From Pycnopodia helianthoides (Eukaryota; Echinodermata; Asteroidea; Forcipulatida; Asteriidae): a DNA stretch of 64,000 nt. The DNA is taken from NCBI GenBank assembly GCA_032158295.1, contig CM063249.1:11970139-12034138 (forward strand). Direction: 5' to 3'. Shown piece after piece: positions 12,501 through 23,400 of this stretch (positions are counted from its first letter, which is position 1; the number at the start of each line of letters is the position of its first letter). The notes under the pieces are model-generated. The model did no database searches, was not told the origin of the DNA, and worked only from the letters and a program-made list of their open reading frames with translations. A program made the position numbers and the translations under genes.

Positions 12501-13827
12501 CTAGTACCCTAGTGTAGAGGGTACACTAAAAGGCCATGTCCGAATTGGCGACTACAGAGCCATGTCCGAATTGGCGACTACACAGCCATGTCCGAATTGG
12601 CGACTAGAGCCATGTCCGAATTGGCGACTACAGAGCCATGTCCGAATTGGGGACTAGAGCCATGTCCGAATTGGCGACTACAGAGCCATTTCCGCTTCAT
12701 TATGCGTTGGAAGTATAGGACGTCCTTAGCAACACCTTTAGCAACAGTCGTAGCCGTTGCTGTAGCGCAATTGGACACCGCCTAATTGTGAATCGCTTAT
12801 TAATTAATTGCAGAATGTCTCTACAACTAACTCTGGTAGCTACAGCTACAACTATTGAGATGAGTTTCAGGCTTGTTTAATTTTTCAAAGGAAGACCTTC
12901 TCCCCCCAGAGTTGCAGGTTTTCTGCATAAATATTCCACAAAAATATTCAACTTGGCACGGTCATAATCATGGTCATGCACCTGAAATTGAATAAGTACA
13001 CCAAAATTGTAAAGGTACAGTGTATTTTTGTGATTTTTATCTCAAAATTTCCTTGAACTAAAGGAAAAGTATCTCACTTTTTTATCATTTAGTTTTCATT
13101 AAGCCAAATATACAATATTATTACAATTAGAGCTACATCAAACCTGTCTACCTGGTCATTGTCATGTTTATTTGAGTCATCATGCATACATTACAACTAC
13201 AGGAGGTGAATTTTGATCAGATAAGTCAGAATCTCATTTAAATCAAAGTGTAGAACTAATAATAGTACTAGTAGGCTATTGCATTTGCATTAATTGGTAA
13301 GTTAATAAGTGATGGAAGTCAGCATCTTTGGTAAGTGGATGGGGGAAATGTGAGTAAAAACCATCACGCATATATTTTAATGTATGATCATGATGTACGT
13401 AAGACAAACTGTGTAAGTGTACATGTACATAGGGCCCCACACTGTGGAGTGTGTACCAACTGTGTAAAAGGATGGACAAGTCAGAAGATAAATATCTGTA
13501 AACAAACAAAGATCAGTTGTGAGTTAGCAAAGCAACATACACATTACACAATTCCTAAATTTACTAAGACAACAACAGTACTGCCCGTCTAACCTAGCTA
13601 CGTACCCATGAATGAAGAACCTACACTAACTCAATGACAGTAACTGTTGCCGTATTTACGAACGAGAATAATGACTGAGTCACACGACGTCACTCACGCA
13701 CGTCAAGAATCGGCAAAATACCAGTTACACCCCCACCACAAAAAGAATCGCTGCAAAAATGGTACAAACCTCGTTTTATTGCGTCCTCATAAGGTATGAT
13801 TGAGGGCCGACTCTCCTTATTTCCCAT
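9557..13827 (-). CDS. USP32: USP32-like ubiquitin carboxyl-terminal hydrolase, N-terminal exons only (partial)
   Basis: Two exons on the minus strand: 13827-13770 (ATG, 19 codons plus one base) and 9684-9557 (two bases plus 42 codons), joined in matching phase with GT donors and a TTTTGCAG acceptor. The product starts MGNKESRPSIIPYEDAIKR; exon 2 adds F-K-R-L-R-E-A-F-K-R and V-L-G-D-G motifs. This order (MGxKESR.., YEEAxxR.., LKRLKDAFKR.., REVLGDGxP) is the start of animal USP32, a membrane-linked deubiquitinase with N-terminal EF-hands, a DUSP domain and a USP catalytic domain; only the first 62 residues lie here. Gly2 with the following residues fits N-myristoylation. Known USP32 acts on Rab7 and late endosomal recycling. 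The gene is head-to-head with the RILPL1-like gene. The remaining exons must lie left of the window or in unrecognised parts of 1-9556. Identity is well supported; exon borders are inferred by eye. Confidence 0.85.
10017..10380 (+). repeat. Irregular repeats of CCCAAATCCTTCRAAATCCT
   Basis: About ten imperfect copies of this ~20-bp motif, spaced unevenly at 30-70 bp, lie inside USP32 intron 1. Spacer sequences are not alike. It looks like a degenerate minisatellite. The reading frame through it (10139-10345) is a by-product. Confidence 0.6.
10820..10997 (+). mobile_element. Non-LTR retrotransposon 3' tail with (ATT)n end
   Basis: One frame reads FQKCLKTHLLAYKHM then stop, like the last residues of CR1/L2 reverse transcriptase proteins. 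The 3' part reads AAGTGCGCCATACAAATGCT and ends in TATTATTATTATTAT, the simple-repeat tail typical of these elements. Only the tail is present. Confidence 0.55.
12186..12322 (+). mobile_element. Short TIR MITE, GGTGTCCGAATTGGCG family
   Basis: The left end, GGCGGTTTCCGAATAGGCGG followed by CTACAGCTACGG, is matched inverted at the right end, CCGTAGCGTAGCTGTAGTCG followed by CCAATTCGGACACGG. The ~70-bp centre is unique. Related copies: 12532-12783 and the split copy around 37445-38675. Confidence 0.65.
12532..12783 (+). mobile_element. MITE copy whose left terminus has expanded into a tandem repeat
   Basis: The right part (GTCCTTAGCAACACC.. CAATTGGACACCG) matches the 12186-12322 family. The left end, normally a single terminal repeat, is present seven times as a 24-26-bp unit GCCATGTCCGAATTGGCGAC, with copies starting near 12534, 12559, 12584, 12609, 12634, 12658 and 12684. 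Frames through it are repeat artefacts. Confidence 0.7.
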
Positions 13828-14173
13828 GCTGAAATATGCGAGGTTTTTGAGTTCCACGACTCAACAAAATACACGGTTGTCTTTACACCATCACTCTACA
13901 TGCTGACCGTGAAATAGCCGCCATGTTGGCTCTGTTACTACACTAGCTAGTCCGATAGTCACATGATTCAGGGGGATTGTTGTGCGGAGGCACTGTGTAC
14001 ACTCTATCAGAACTGCGCTTCTCGGAGAATATTGCGTGTGCGTGAATGCGCACTGCGTGCGGTATTTGGAAGGAAGTAAAAAGCCAGTGATTTGTGCGCG
14101 CACACTTGATACGGATTTTGCATGCATGCTTTGTTTGTCAACACGTCAAATTGTGTGTCAACTCTGTCGATAA
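13828..14173. promoter_or_regulatory. Putative bidirectional promoter between USP32-like and RILPL1-like genes
   Basis: The two start codons diverge and are 658 bp apart (13827 minus, 14486 plus). This stretch is richer in G+C and CpG than its surroundings. It contains GCCGCCATGTTG at 13917-13928, close to the reverse form of the YY1 site AAnATGGCGGC, and GTCACATGAT near 13958, one base from the CACGTG core of lysosomal CLEAR elements. No TATA box was seen. Transcription starts are unknown. Confidence 0.45.
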
Positions 14174-14489
14174 ATGGACGGAAACGATATAACTTCTGTG
14201 GTTTTGCCAGGGAAGGACAGGAAAATTCTGAAGTTGGGCTCCAGCAAGGGTGCTGCATTGAAGGACATGGTGAAAATGTAGATTTTGATCTTAAAAAATG
14301 AAAAAATTATTTAATGAAAAAAATGCCATCATGATCATGGGATTCCAGCAGTACCGGTAGTGATGTATGATCAGATGATTGCATCATGGAGGTAGAAAAA
14401 GTGCCTGAGTCAAGTACATGTAGTATCTCTGACTAAGTGCAAGATTTTGACATTTTCAGAAGTTCTTTTTGCATCATAGTTTGCAATGA
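14174..14489 (+). promoter_or_regulatory. Possible spliced upstream ORF in the RILPL1-like leader
   Basis: An ATG at 14174 opens 32 codons (MDGNDITSVVLPGKDRK..) to a GTGAAA donor at 14270. An acceptor CATTTTCAG at 14451-14459 precedes the main coding exon. If these are joined in phase, the small ORF runs nine more codons and stops at TGA 14487-14489, overlapping the main ATG (14486) as ATGA. Without splicing it stops at 14279-14281. The splice is inferred from consensus only. Confidence 0.35.
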
Positions 14490-17400
14490 GTACTGACAAT
14501 ATCACAGTGATCGGCGTCTACGAATCTGCTGCCGCAATCGGTAGAGATTTAGAGAAACTCATTGATGTGGTCGGGAGCGACTTGGTGGCGGAGGTGATGC
14601 CAAAAGTCATCAAAGTCCTCGAGCAACTGGAGGCGTGCGTAAAACAACGGGAAAATGAAACCAGCGAACTGCAGAAGATGCAGGAAGAGTTAAGACGGGT
14701 GAAGCAAGAGGGCGCTATTGCATCTGAGGATAACCTGCGACTGATCATGGCAAGTTTCGTGTTATCGCCCTGGTATCCACGGTGATGTGGGAATTATAAA
14801 GAGACCTACTACAGTACTAGTACCCTGGGTCAAATGTTGGCAGGCACAAATAGACTGCACGCAGATCTGTGTGAAAGAATTTGAAATATCAATAAATGTG
14901 CCTGCCTGAAAATGACCGGTCACCCTATCGACCCTTTTTAAAATGCCAGGTGACCTTAAAATAACCAGGGCCCAATCTTTTCATAGAGGTGCTTTAAGCA
15001 GAAAATATTGTCCATAACAATGGTCTGCTAAGCGGAAATGAGCAGGATACCAGTCACAAATTGTACATGTGAAATGGTAGGTTGGCTGGTAACCACGTTC
15101 TGGTAAACATAATTTTGTTGTGCTTAGCTACTTTTTATGCTGAGCAGCTTTATGAAAATAAGCCCTAATGTAGAAGTTCAAGCTCTAGATGTAGTTGTGA
15201 CCAAAACGAAGTTGGGAAGTCGGTGAACTTTGTTTGCATTCATTGTTTACTAAACAAATTATGTGCAACTTCTGAATTTAGGCTAATTTAGGCCTTTATA
15301 GCTTTTATTCATGGCATTCACAGGGCACACACACTAGTACTAGGGCAGTAGGGTCATCATCAACTAGTTTGTAACTTTTGGGTATGCACCCAGGTGGAAA
15401 CAGATGAGAAGTTGTCGGGAGGAAAAGTTGCATCTTTAAAGTGTAAAAGGAAAAGATGGGATGAGGCAGGAGGAAGTGAAGAGGGATCAAGAGATGATGG
15501 TTAATACGAGATAGAGGGGAGAGGAAGATGAAGAGGAAGTGAACAGGTTGAAAGATTAGAGATGATTGTGGAAGTTCAAGTATAAATAGAGGAAAGGGGA
15601 GATGACTTAGGAAAGAGAGTTGGCCGGGAGATGGATGATTAATTAAAGATGAACGGTGGGTTGTAATAATGAGGATGAAAACTGAGATGAGTATATGAGA
15701 CAAGAGGATGATGGGAGCAGTTGGGATCAGGAAGTACAGGAGAGAAAAGATATCTAGGAAAATGATAACTACATTCAATCAAGAAGAAGACTTTTTTGGC
15801 ACCGGTTGAGTTGGGAGTGGGGGGCTTAAGTCGGCTGTTGACGTATCTTAGTGGAGAGACTGAGGGCTATAAACACTCTTTTTGATTCAACTCTGTTTTA
15901 TGAAACCAGGGGTGCCACAAAAGCAAACTTAATCACTGTAACTAGGAATCTTTAGGAAACTCTTGCTTGCAATGAACCAGAAGCACCAAGGCAAACCACT
16001 ACTCTTCCATGATAAGAGTTCTGGGTTCTTTTACGTGCACTACCTTTTACACGGGATCATCTGATTTATGTCCCATCCCAACCCAAAATGACCTTAAAGT
16101 GTGTGTTTTTTTACTTCCACCCTAAGGATGTGAAGGAGCTTGATGCTCAGAGGCAGAAAGAGATCCGAGACTGGATGGCAATGGCTACTGGATTGGAGAG
16201 AGATAACCAAAGGTTGAAAGCACAGCTCAGTGAGAAAGAAGGAATCGTCGACAGAGAAAAGGGTACAGATTTTCTTGAGTGATAACTTGTGTATACCATG
16301 TGTGTACTTTTAAAAACCCTACTGTTTGGCCATTCAATGTCAACCACACAGTTAGGTACACTATGAAAGATATTCATTGCAAATTGCAATTGCTTCTACC
16401 ACAGAGTGCACACTTGGTTTCTCAGCGGCTGCACTAAGCCTTGGTCTTCCTGTGTTTTAGATAGTGGAGATCGAAGACATTAGGAACGAAGTGTCGATCC
16501 ACATGTAATGAGAGGGATGTTCCACAAGGAATTTTGTGCACAAAGTGTATGGGTGGATGCTAAATACAGGGACAAAGGAAGGAAACAATTAAGAAGTCTC
16601 CACAGGAATGCAAACGCAGGAATGTGTGCACGTAGCTTTCTGAAAAAAAAAAAAAAAAAGGTGATGCTCTTGAATGTTGTTTTTCCTTTTTATTATTATT
16701 GACAGTGTCTCTCGCCCCTCAAACAAATATATTTCTCTTTGCAGCTCATGAGAAGGAGGCTTTACAGGTCCTTTATCAGCTGAAGGAGACGGTGGATGCT
16801 CAAAGAGACCTCGTAAGAGTCAAAGATGATGAGCTTAGAACGAGAACCCAGGAAGTTGATGCTGTAAGTCCCTAAATTAACATTCCTCGTCAAAATTCAT
16901 CATTTTTGCTGAGTAAAGAATAAATTTAATTAAAATTTCATTTAATGGTTGGAAATTGACTCGCTCTGTCAAGAGTAGAATTTTAAAACCGTGGATTTAA
17001 AGCATGAAATTGGGTAGATTATGTCAAGAGTGAGTTGTAGATGGAGGCACTCATCAAAGGGAAAGGGGCCGTCAGACCAAAGAAATATATTTTGGGTTAC
17101 ATTAGGATTCACAAGGTGGAAATTAAACAAATCCAGTGGGTCAGAAATGTTTTAGTAAGGTTACAAATTTCAACTTAATTGTTCATCTCTTGCCCGACTC
17201 TTGTGCCGTGGACAAACAATTTTTGGCACCACGCTATTTTTTAGTCTTCTAACAATTCCGATGTGTAATTAATTGTCATTTTTACAATTTAAATAACTTG
17301 AAAGTGTGTAGTAGGCCCTACTGTTTCAATTTTCTTTAAGGTCTGCATGTAAAATGTTTTTAAAAATTGATCAGAAATTAATGGACAAGTAAATTTAATG

Positions 17401-20400
17401 TATGGTGCACTTTGAGTTATTGTAGCTCGCCTGCTTGAGGAAATCTGTAGACGAGGGTGCTTGCTATCTGCACCAGAAACACCACGGTTGACCCCTTCTC
17501 TTCCACGATAAGGGGTCTGGGTTCTTTTAAATGCACTACCCATCCTAGTGCATACGGCTTAATGTCCCATCCAAAGGACGAAGCCATTACAGTAAAGTGT
17601 CTTGCTCAAGGACACAAGTACCACGACCTGGACTCAAACCCACACTCTGGTGATTAGAAACACCAGAGCTTGAGTCTGGTGTTCTGAACTACTCGGCCAC
17701 AACATGCCACATTTACCCCAAATGTAATCTTCTGATGACATTGAACCTGGTTGAGTTGGTTTTTCCATTGTTTGTTTACTTAAATTTAGTTGTGGTCAGT
17801 TAACTGCAGCAGTATGTAAATTCTGTTCCTATATAACATTTTCAGTTGCAGCAACACGTAGATAGATTGGCGAATGTGACCGCCAATCTCAGACGTAAAA
17901 ACGAGCTCCTCAACGCCTTGGCCAAGAACTTCATCCAAGAGAAGTCAGAACTCCAGTCCAAGCTGAGTGCCATTGGTAAGGAGACAGCCTCAGAGCATCA
18001 TGAGACTGTTAATAGAGACGTCGTCGTCGAAGAAGAAGGTCTTCAGAAGAGTGCCCAGGACGGTGCAACTGGAACGGTCTCACTCGCTTCTAATGTGAGA
18101 AATGATGTCAAAAATTTTTTCAATTTATAAATTGACTTTTACCAAGTGTTCATTGTTATTAGTATAATAGTGTCTGGCACAATAACTTGGTTGCTCACAT
18201 TTGAGCACTCAAACTGGATTCATCAGTCTACAGTGTTGCTACATCACATGGTCCTGGACAAGCTTTTGTATCGCAACCTCTAGATGGGGAATACCTGGTA
18301 CCATTGTGTCATACGCATTCATTCAGAGAAGCAATGGGGGATTTTTGGGATGCTAGGTGGCAGCAGACTTTACCGGGTAAATGCATTGTTCTCGGCAATG
18401 TGCGCATGCTTAGAACTAAGTAAACAATGGAATTTTACCTGGTATGTCTGCTGCCATCTACCGCTAATTATAGTTAACTGTTTTGCTCAAGGATACTAGT
18501 GTCATGACCAGAATTCGAACCCACATCCTGATGACAAGGGCCACAAGAACTTGAGTCTGATGCACTAAACTGCTTGGCCACAATATGTCACAACTAGCTA
18601 GTGAGTCCATTCGTATGAAAACAAAATAATAATACAAATTGTGGAGATGATGTAGTCCAGTTATAAGACTCTCTTGGTTGGATCTACGGTGTAATCTGTT
18701 TGTTCTCTCTTGGTAGGAGCCTATAAACATGAAAGGCAAGATGATCATTGACCTGTCGGATCCGGACAGACCTCGTTTCACATTGCATGAACTCCAGACC
18801 GTCCTTGCAGAGAGAGACGAGCTCAAGTTGGACGTCATGGAGTTAGAAGATGAACTAGAGCAGTACAGGTTGGCTCCCGTTTACCATTTTACATTTTGTT
18901 TGGGTCGATTTCAGATGGAAAGAGTTTGATTCAGTATCAGTGGAAAATAGCTATGTTTAGGATATGAAGATAACATAATATTTCTTGTAATGGTCTCAAA
19001 TAGTTTGCAAAGCAGGCAAGTAGTTGCTACTCCACTATTTCTAATTTTTGATAAGAACCTCCACAAACAAAGTTTTTTTGAGATTTGGTTTCTATTTATT
19101 GATTTGATTGGGTCGATTTCAGAGGGGAAGAATTCAATTCAATATCAGTGAAATCAGCCATATCAGGAGATTTATGATGACAGTATTATAACAAATCATG
19201 GTCTCCGAAGGTTTGCAAAGCAGATCGTTGCTACTCCACCATTTCAATTTTTCGGAAAGGAGCCACCACAAAATGTTTTTTGAGATATTTCCACTGATAC
19301 CACAAACCACTGCAGAATGTTTTGTCACCTTGCAAAGTTTTAATCTCCGTTTGAAAAGTAATTGTTCACTAAAGTGTTGGAAGCTTTGCCACAGTGTGGA
19401 CATAGGAAAAACTACAACGAGTGAACTTGTGGGTACAACGGTGTGTTAAACTCTTTTGGGAGAAGTGTTGGCTCTGAGAAGAGCTGGTGTGGTCTCAACG
19501 TTTTCGAACAGTATACTCTGCTGGTCTTCAGGAGAAATTTGTCATCGTAAATCTCCTTATCGTGGCTGATTTACTAATACTGAATCAAATTCTTCCATAT
19601 GAAACTGACTAACTGTCGCCTGTTAGACTGCAGTAACTTCTCATCATGCTAGGCTTCTTATTCTTTACAAATGCATCCATGCATGAATTTGGTGTGAAAA
19701 TGGGTGCTGATGTGACAGTTAAATCTTTGCTTTGTTATGAGGTCATTAATTGATTGGATTAGTCATGTATACTCCACTCAGACAGATCAATGAGGGTTTG
19801 TTTGTTAAGCCACCTCCATGGTTAATAAGCTGATCATTGTACAGCCAAAGAAGAGCTTTATTGTTCAGAATAGTGTTAGCCAGAGGGGTGTCTGGGTGTC
19901 TTTCGGACACCCTGTTTTAAATTTGGACATCCTGCTTTAGCTGTCATTTACAACGTAAATGTATTGTAAGTGAACAAGTTGGACACCCAGTCTTTAAATT
20001 TCCAGCAAATTTGGACACCCTTTTTACCAAATCCTGGCTGAAACCTTGCTGTTCAGTAACTTAAATTGATTCGCAGCTTTGCTGGTCATGTGAAGCCTTG
20101 TGAGCCATTACCACTGTTTTGCATATACTGCAGGTCATATGTGACCAGCTCCATCGAAATTAGGTATACGTCTCAAAATGACTTTTTGAGATATGCACAT
20201 AGCAAGAAAGGAAATTTTATAAGCTTTCTAGTGATACCCATTATAAGTATATAGCTGTTTAGGTTAATGAGTTATGGTCTGATGAAGATGACACGTGTAT
20301 AGCTATTTGCCAAATCCACATTCCCCCCCCAAAAAACAGCTTTACATTAATTAGAGTAATCTGTGATTTATAACTGCACTTCCTAAAAATGCAAAGATCA

Positions 20401-23400
20401 GATAATCGACCTGGGGTCGATTTCACAAAGCACTAAGATTCATCTTAAGATGAGTTATCAGTATTACCATAGTGATTTGTATTGTGACATCACTCTTTGC
20501 TAAGCAACTGCGATGGATTTGCAGTTACGATCAGTCTGAACTCTTTGTGAAATCGAGCCCAGGTCATACCGTACGTTTACTTTCAATGGCCAATTACCTA
20601 GAATGGCCTTAGCGACTTATTCCTGATTACGATGGAGCGGGTCACATATTTGATTGGTAGTTAGTTTGCAGCTGTTTTTATTTCAGGCATGATACTCTTC
20701 CTACTTTCATCTGATGTCTGATTTGTTTGCCCTCAGAAAAATCAGGGAAATTGTTATTAAAATAGCCTGAAAAGCCTGCTCTATAGGTCTGCTCTATAGG
20801 TCTGCTCTTTTACTCAATATAAATTTTCTATTTTTTTGCAAGTCCTAAGCTTTCCAAGTTCCCCTTGAAAAAAACCAAAGTGTAGTAATTGTCAACGATT
20901 GTAATTTCAGACCCAAACGAGATGAGCACATTTAACTGAGCCAGACAGACAGGAGAGGAGAGGCTCGAATACAAACAAGAACAAAGGGGAGCCGTCTGGC
21001 ATCAAGAAATTGTACGTATCATTCGTTAGACTTTTAGTTAAGATTGCTCTGTCTCTTGTACTGAGTCACTCAAAGGTTCCTTCATGGCTCCTAACCCTTT
21101 GGAGATTGTAGCAGCTGCAAGAGGCTTGTGCCAAAATGCCTACAGCGGCTGGTCGCAAACAGCCCACAACATTTGGCCTTCTTCTATTCAGCCAAAAAGG
21201 TCTTGAAAAGTAAAAGGTCATGACCTGAATTGTCATTTGTCAATGTTACCTATATTGGCATGCTATCTACATTTTTGGTTTCATGTTATTTTTCCATACA
21301 TTTGATAAAAGAAAAAAAAAGTGACGATATTAGCCGTGTCTGGCGTATGGTGATGATTATACAAAATGAATGGTCTCTAAAGGGTTAAAAAAAGAGCTTC
21401 ATATTGGATCCATTGATGATTAATTGATTCATCTGCAGAGACTTTGAACAGAAAACATACCTTGTCCTTCAAATAATCTTGGATAATTTTCATGAAATTT
21501 TTACGGTTTTGATTTTCAGTCACAATATACGTTCCTAGCATAAATAAAATGACATAGGCCTACATGTTTTAGGGTTATGTTTTTTCTGTTTTAGATGTTA
21601 GTCAAGACACATTTAAAATCAAGACAAATTTCAAATTCTTTAAATCATTGCTTTCGTAAAGCACCGGTGTTCCTTCCAATCGCTCTAGATGTTGACAAAC
21701 CTCTCGGCTGTAAATCCCAGTTTGACAATATATTCGGTTATTAATATAAACAAATACACCAGAGTTTAGATTTGTCAGACTGATGATGCGCTAGCAATTC
21801 CCAGAAGCTCCCTTTAGCCCTTTTCGAGCCAAAAAATTTGCTTGACACAAGAAATATTTTTCTAATGCTTGAGAATCATCAGGGCTTGCGAGATAACCGA
21901 CAGACTAAGAGCCTAAACGTCCTTTTTTTTCCCTGGGAGATTGCAGCAAGTGTGATACCAGTTCATAATGATGGACTGGTGGTGGGATTTAAAAACTCAC
22001 AAGGAGCTTCTTTGAGTTTTTTGTCTCGGCTGTTTGAAAACTTGAAAGGTTTTTGTTCTACCGTTCTTTACAACCCCCTTAGTATGTTAGCCGCTTGCTG
22101 CCCGGTTCGATGCACATGTGCCAGATATGTTAGCACCAAAGTAGATTCACACAAAAATTACTCTCTGTGAGTATGAAGATGTAGGCTCCAATGTGGAATG
22201 GAAGTGCAGTGTGATAATGCAAAAGAGATGGTACAGCATTTGGTTACCAACTTGATATATTAAGAACTAGAGGGCGTACCAAACCATTGCCACATTATGG
22301 CCCCCCCCCCCCCCGACAAGCATCTTTGCCCATTGAGACAATGGTGCTGACCCATCATGTCACTCTATTATTGGCACCTGCTGAATTCAAACCTGTAGGC
22401 CCTAATAACCAATCACGGGCCATTGAAAGTTTGCAACATAAAAAAACCCAACCTATTTGCAAATGTTTTCTAGCCGCATAAAAGAATGTGAATCAGTCTA
22501 CAGGTTAGGTCAAACTTAAAATGCTGTTTTTTAAAACAGTCATTGTGTTAAATATTGAATTGCCTGGATATACGATATATACATAAAAAAGATACAAATC
22601 AAGCAAAATTACCAAACAATGATGTACCATTATTTGTAACAACTGTTTGGAATGATTTGGATATTGACTAGCCAGTGTGTAAAAATGGAAAAATTGGAAA
22701 TGCTTTTGAATCATTCAACACACCCTGTAATCCAAACCCAACCCCAACCCCAAATCCTCTGAAATCTTTCACCGGAGTTTGATGGGTTCAGTGTGTGACT
22801 AAACTAACCACATAGTTATAGCGCCAGGTTAATCATGTTAACATTTTGTGAATGGACCATTGCATGATCGATTAATCAGCAAAGTCGGTATTCGATTGAC
22901 TGCCAAAACTTTGACGCAGCGTGTACATGTAACAGGCAATGACTGTATGAGATCATGCAATTGTCTAAAACTACATTTGTTTACCGATTACATCACCAAT
23001 AACAACGCACAACAAAAGCCAACAAACTTCTACAACATACTTAGATGGCAGACATGGGACACTACTTTATTGTAACTGGAGTCACTCATACTGGTTAAAT
23101 TAGCTTGAAATCTGGCGTCTACTAGTTTGAAGAATGACCAAATTGGCGGCGCCACTTTTTTACTAGTGTGTTACACACGGGCATAGTGGAATCAATAGAC
23201 CTTATGCATTGACGTCATCAAGCCGCCATCTTAGAGGTCAACCGAAGGCGAAACAATGGAAATGCACAGATTTGTACGCAGTGCACACAGGATTGGCCAA
23301 TGAACAACCTCCATTTGACCTCTAGGCGACGGTGCCCTACTTTTAAATGACATCATGTGCATAAGGTCTGAGTTAGGTCTCTAATGTTGACCAAGTGATG

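Noticed and set aside
15305..15778. 157-aa minus-strand ORF rich in Leu, Ile, Phe, Pro
   Set aside because: It comes from a purine-rich plus-strand tract, is low in complexity, and lies inside a RILPL1-like intron without splice or family support.
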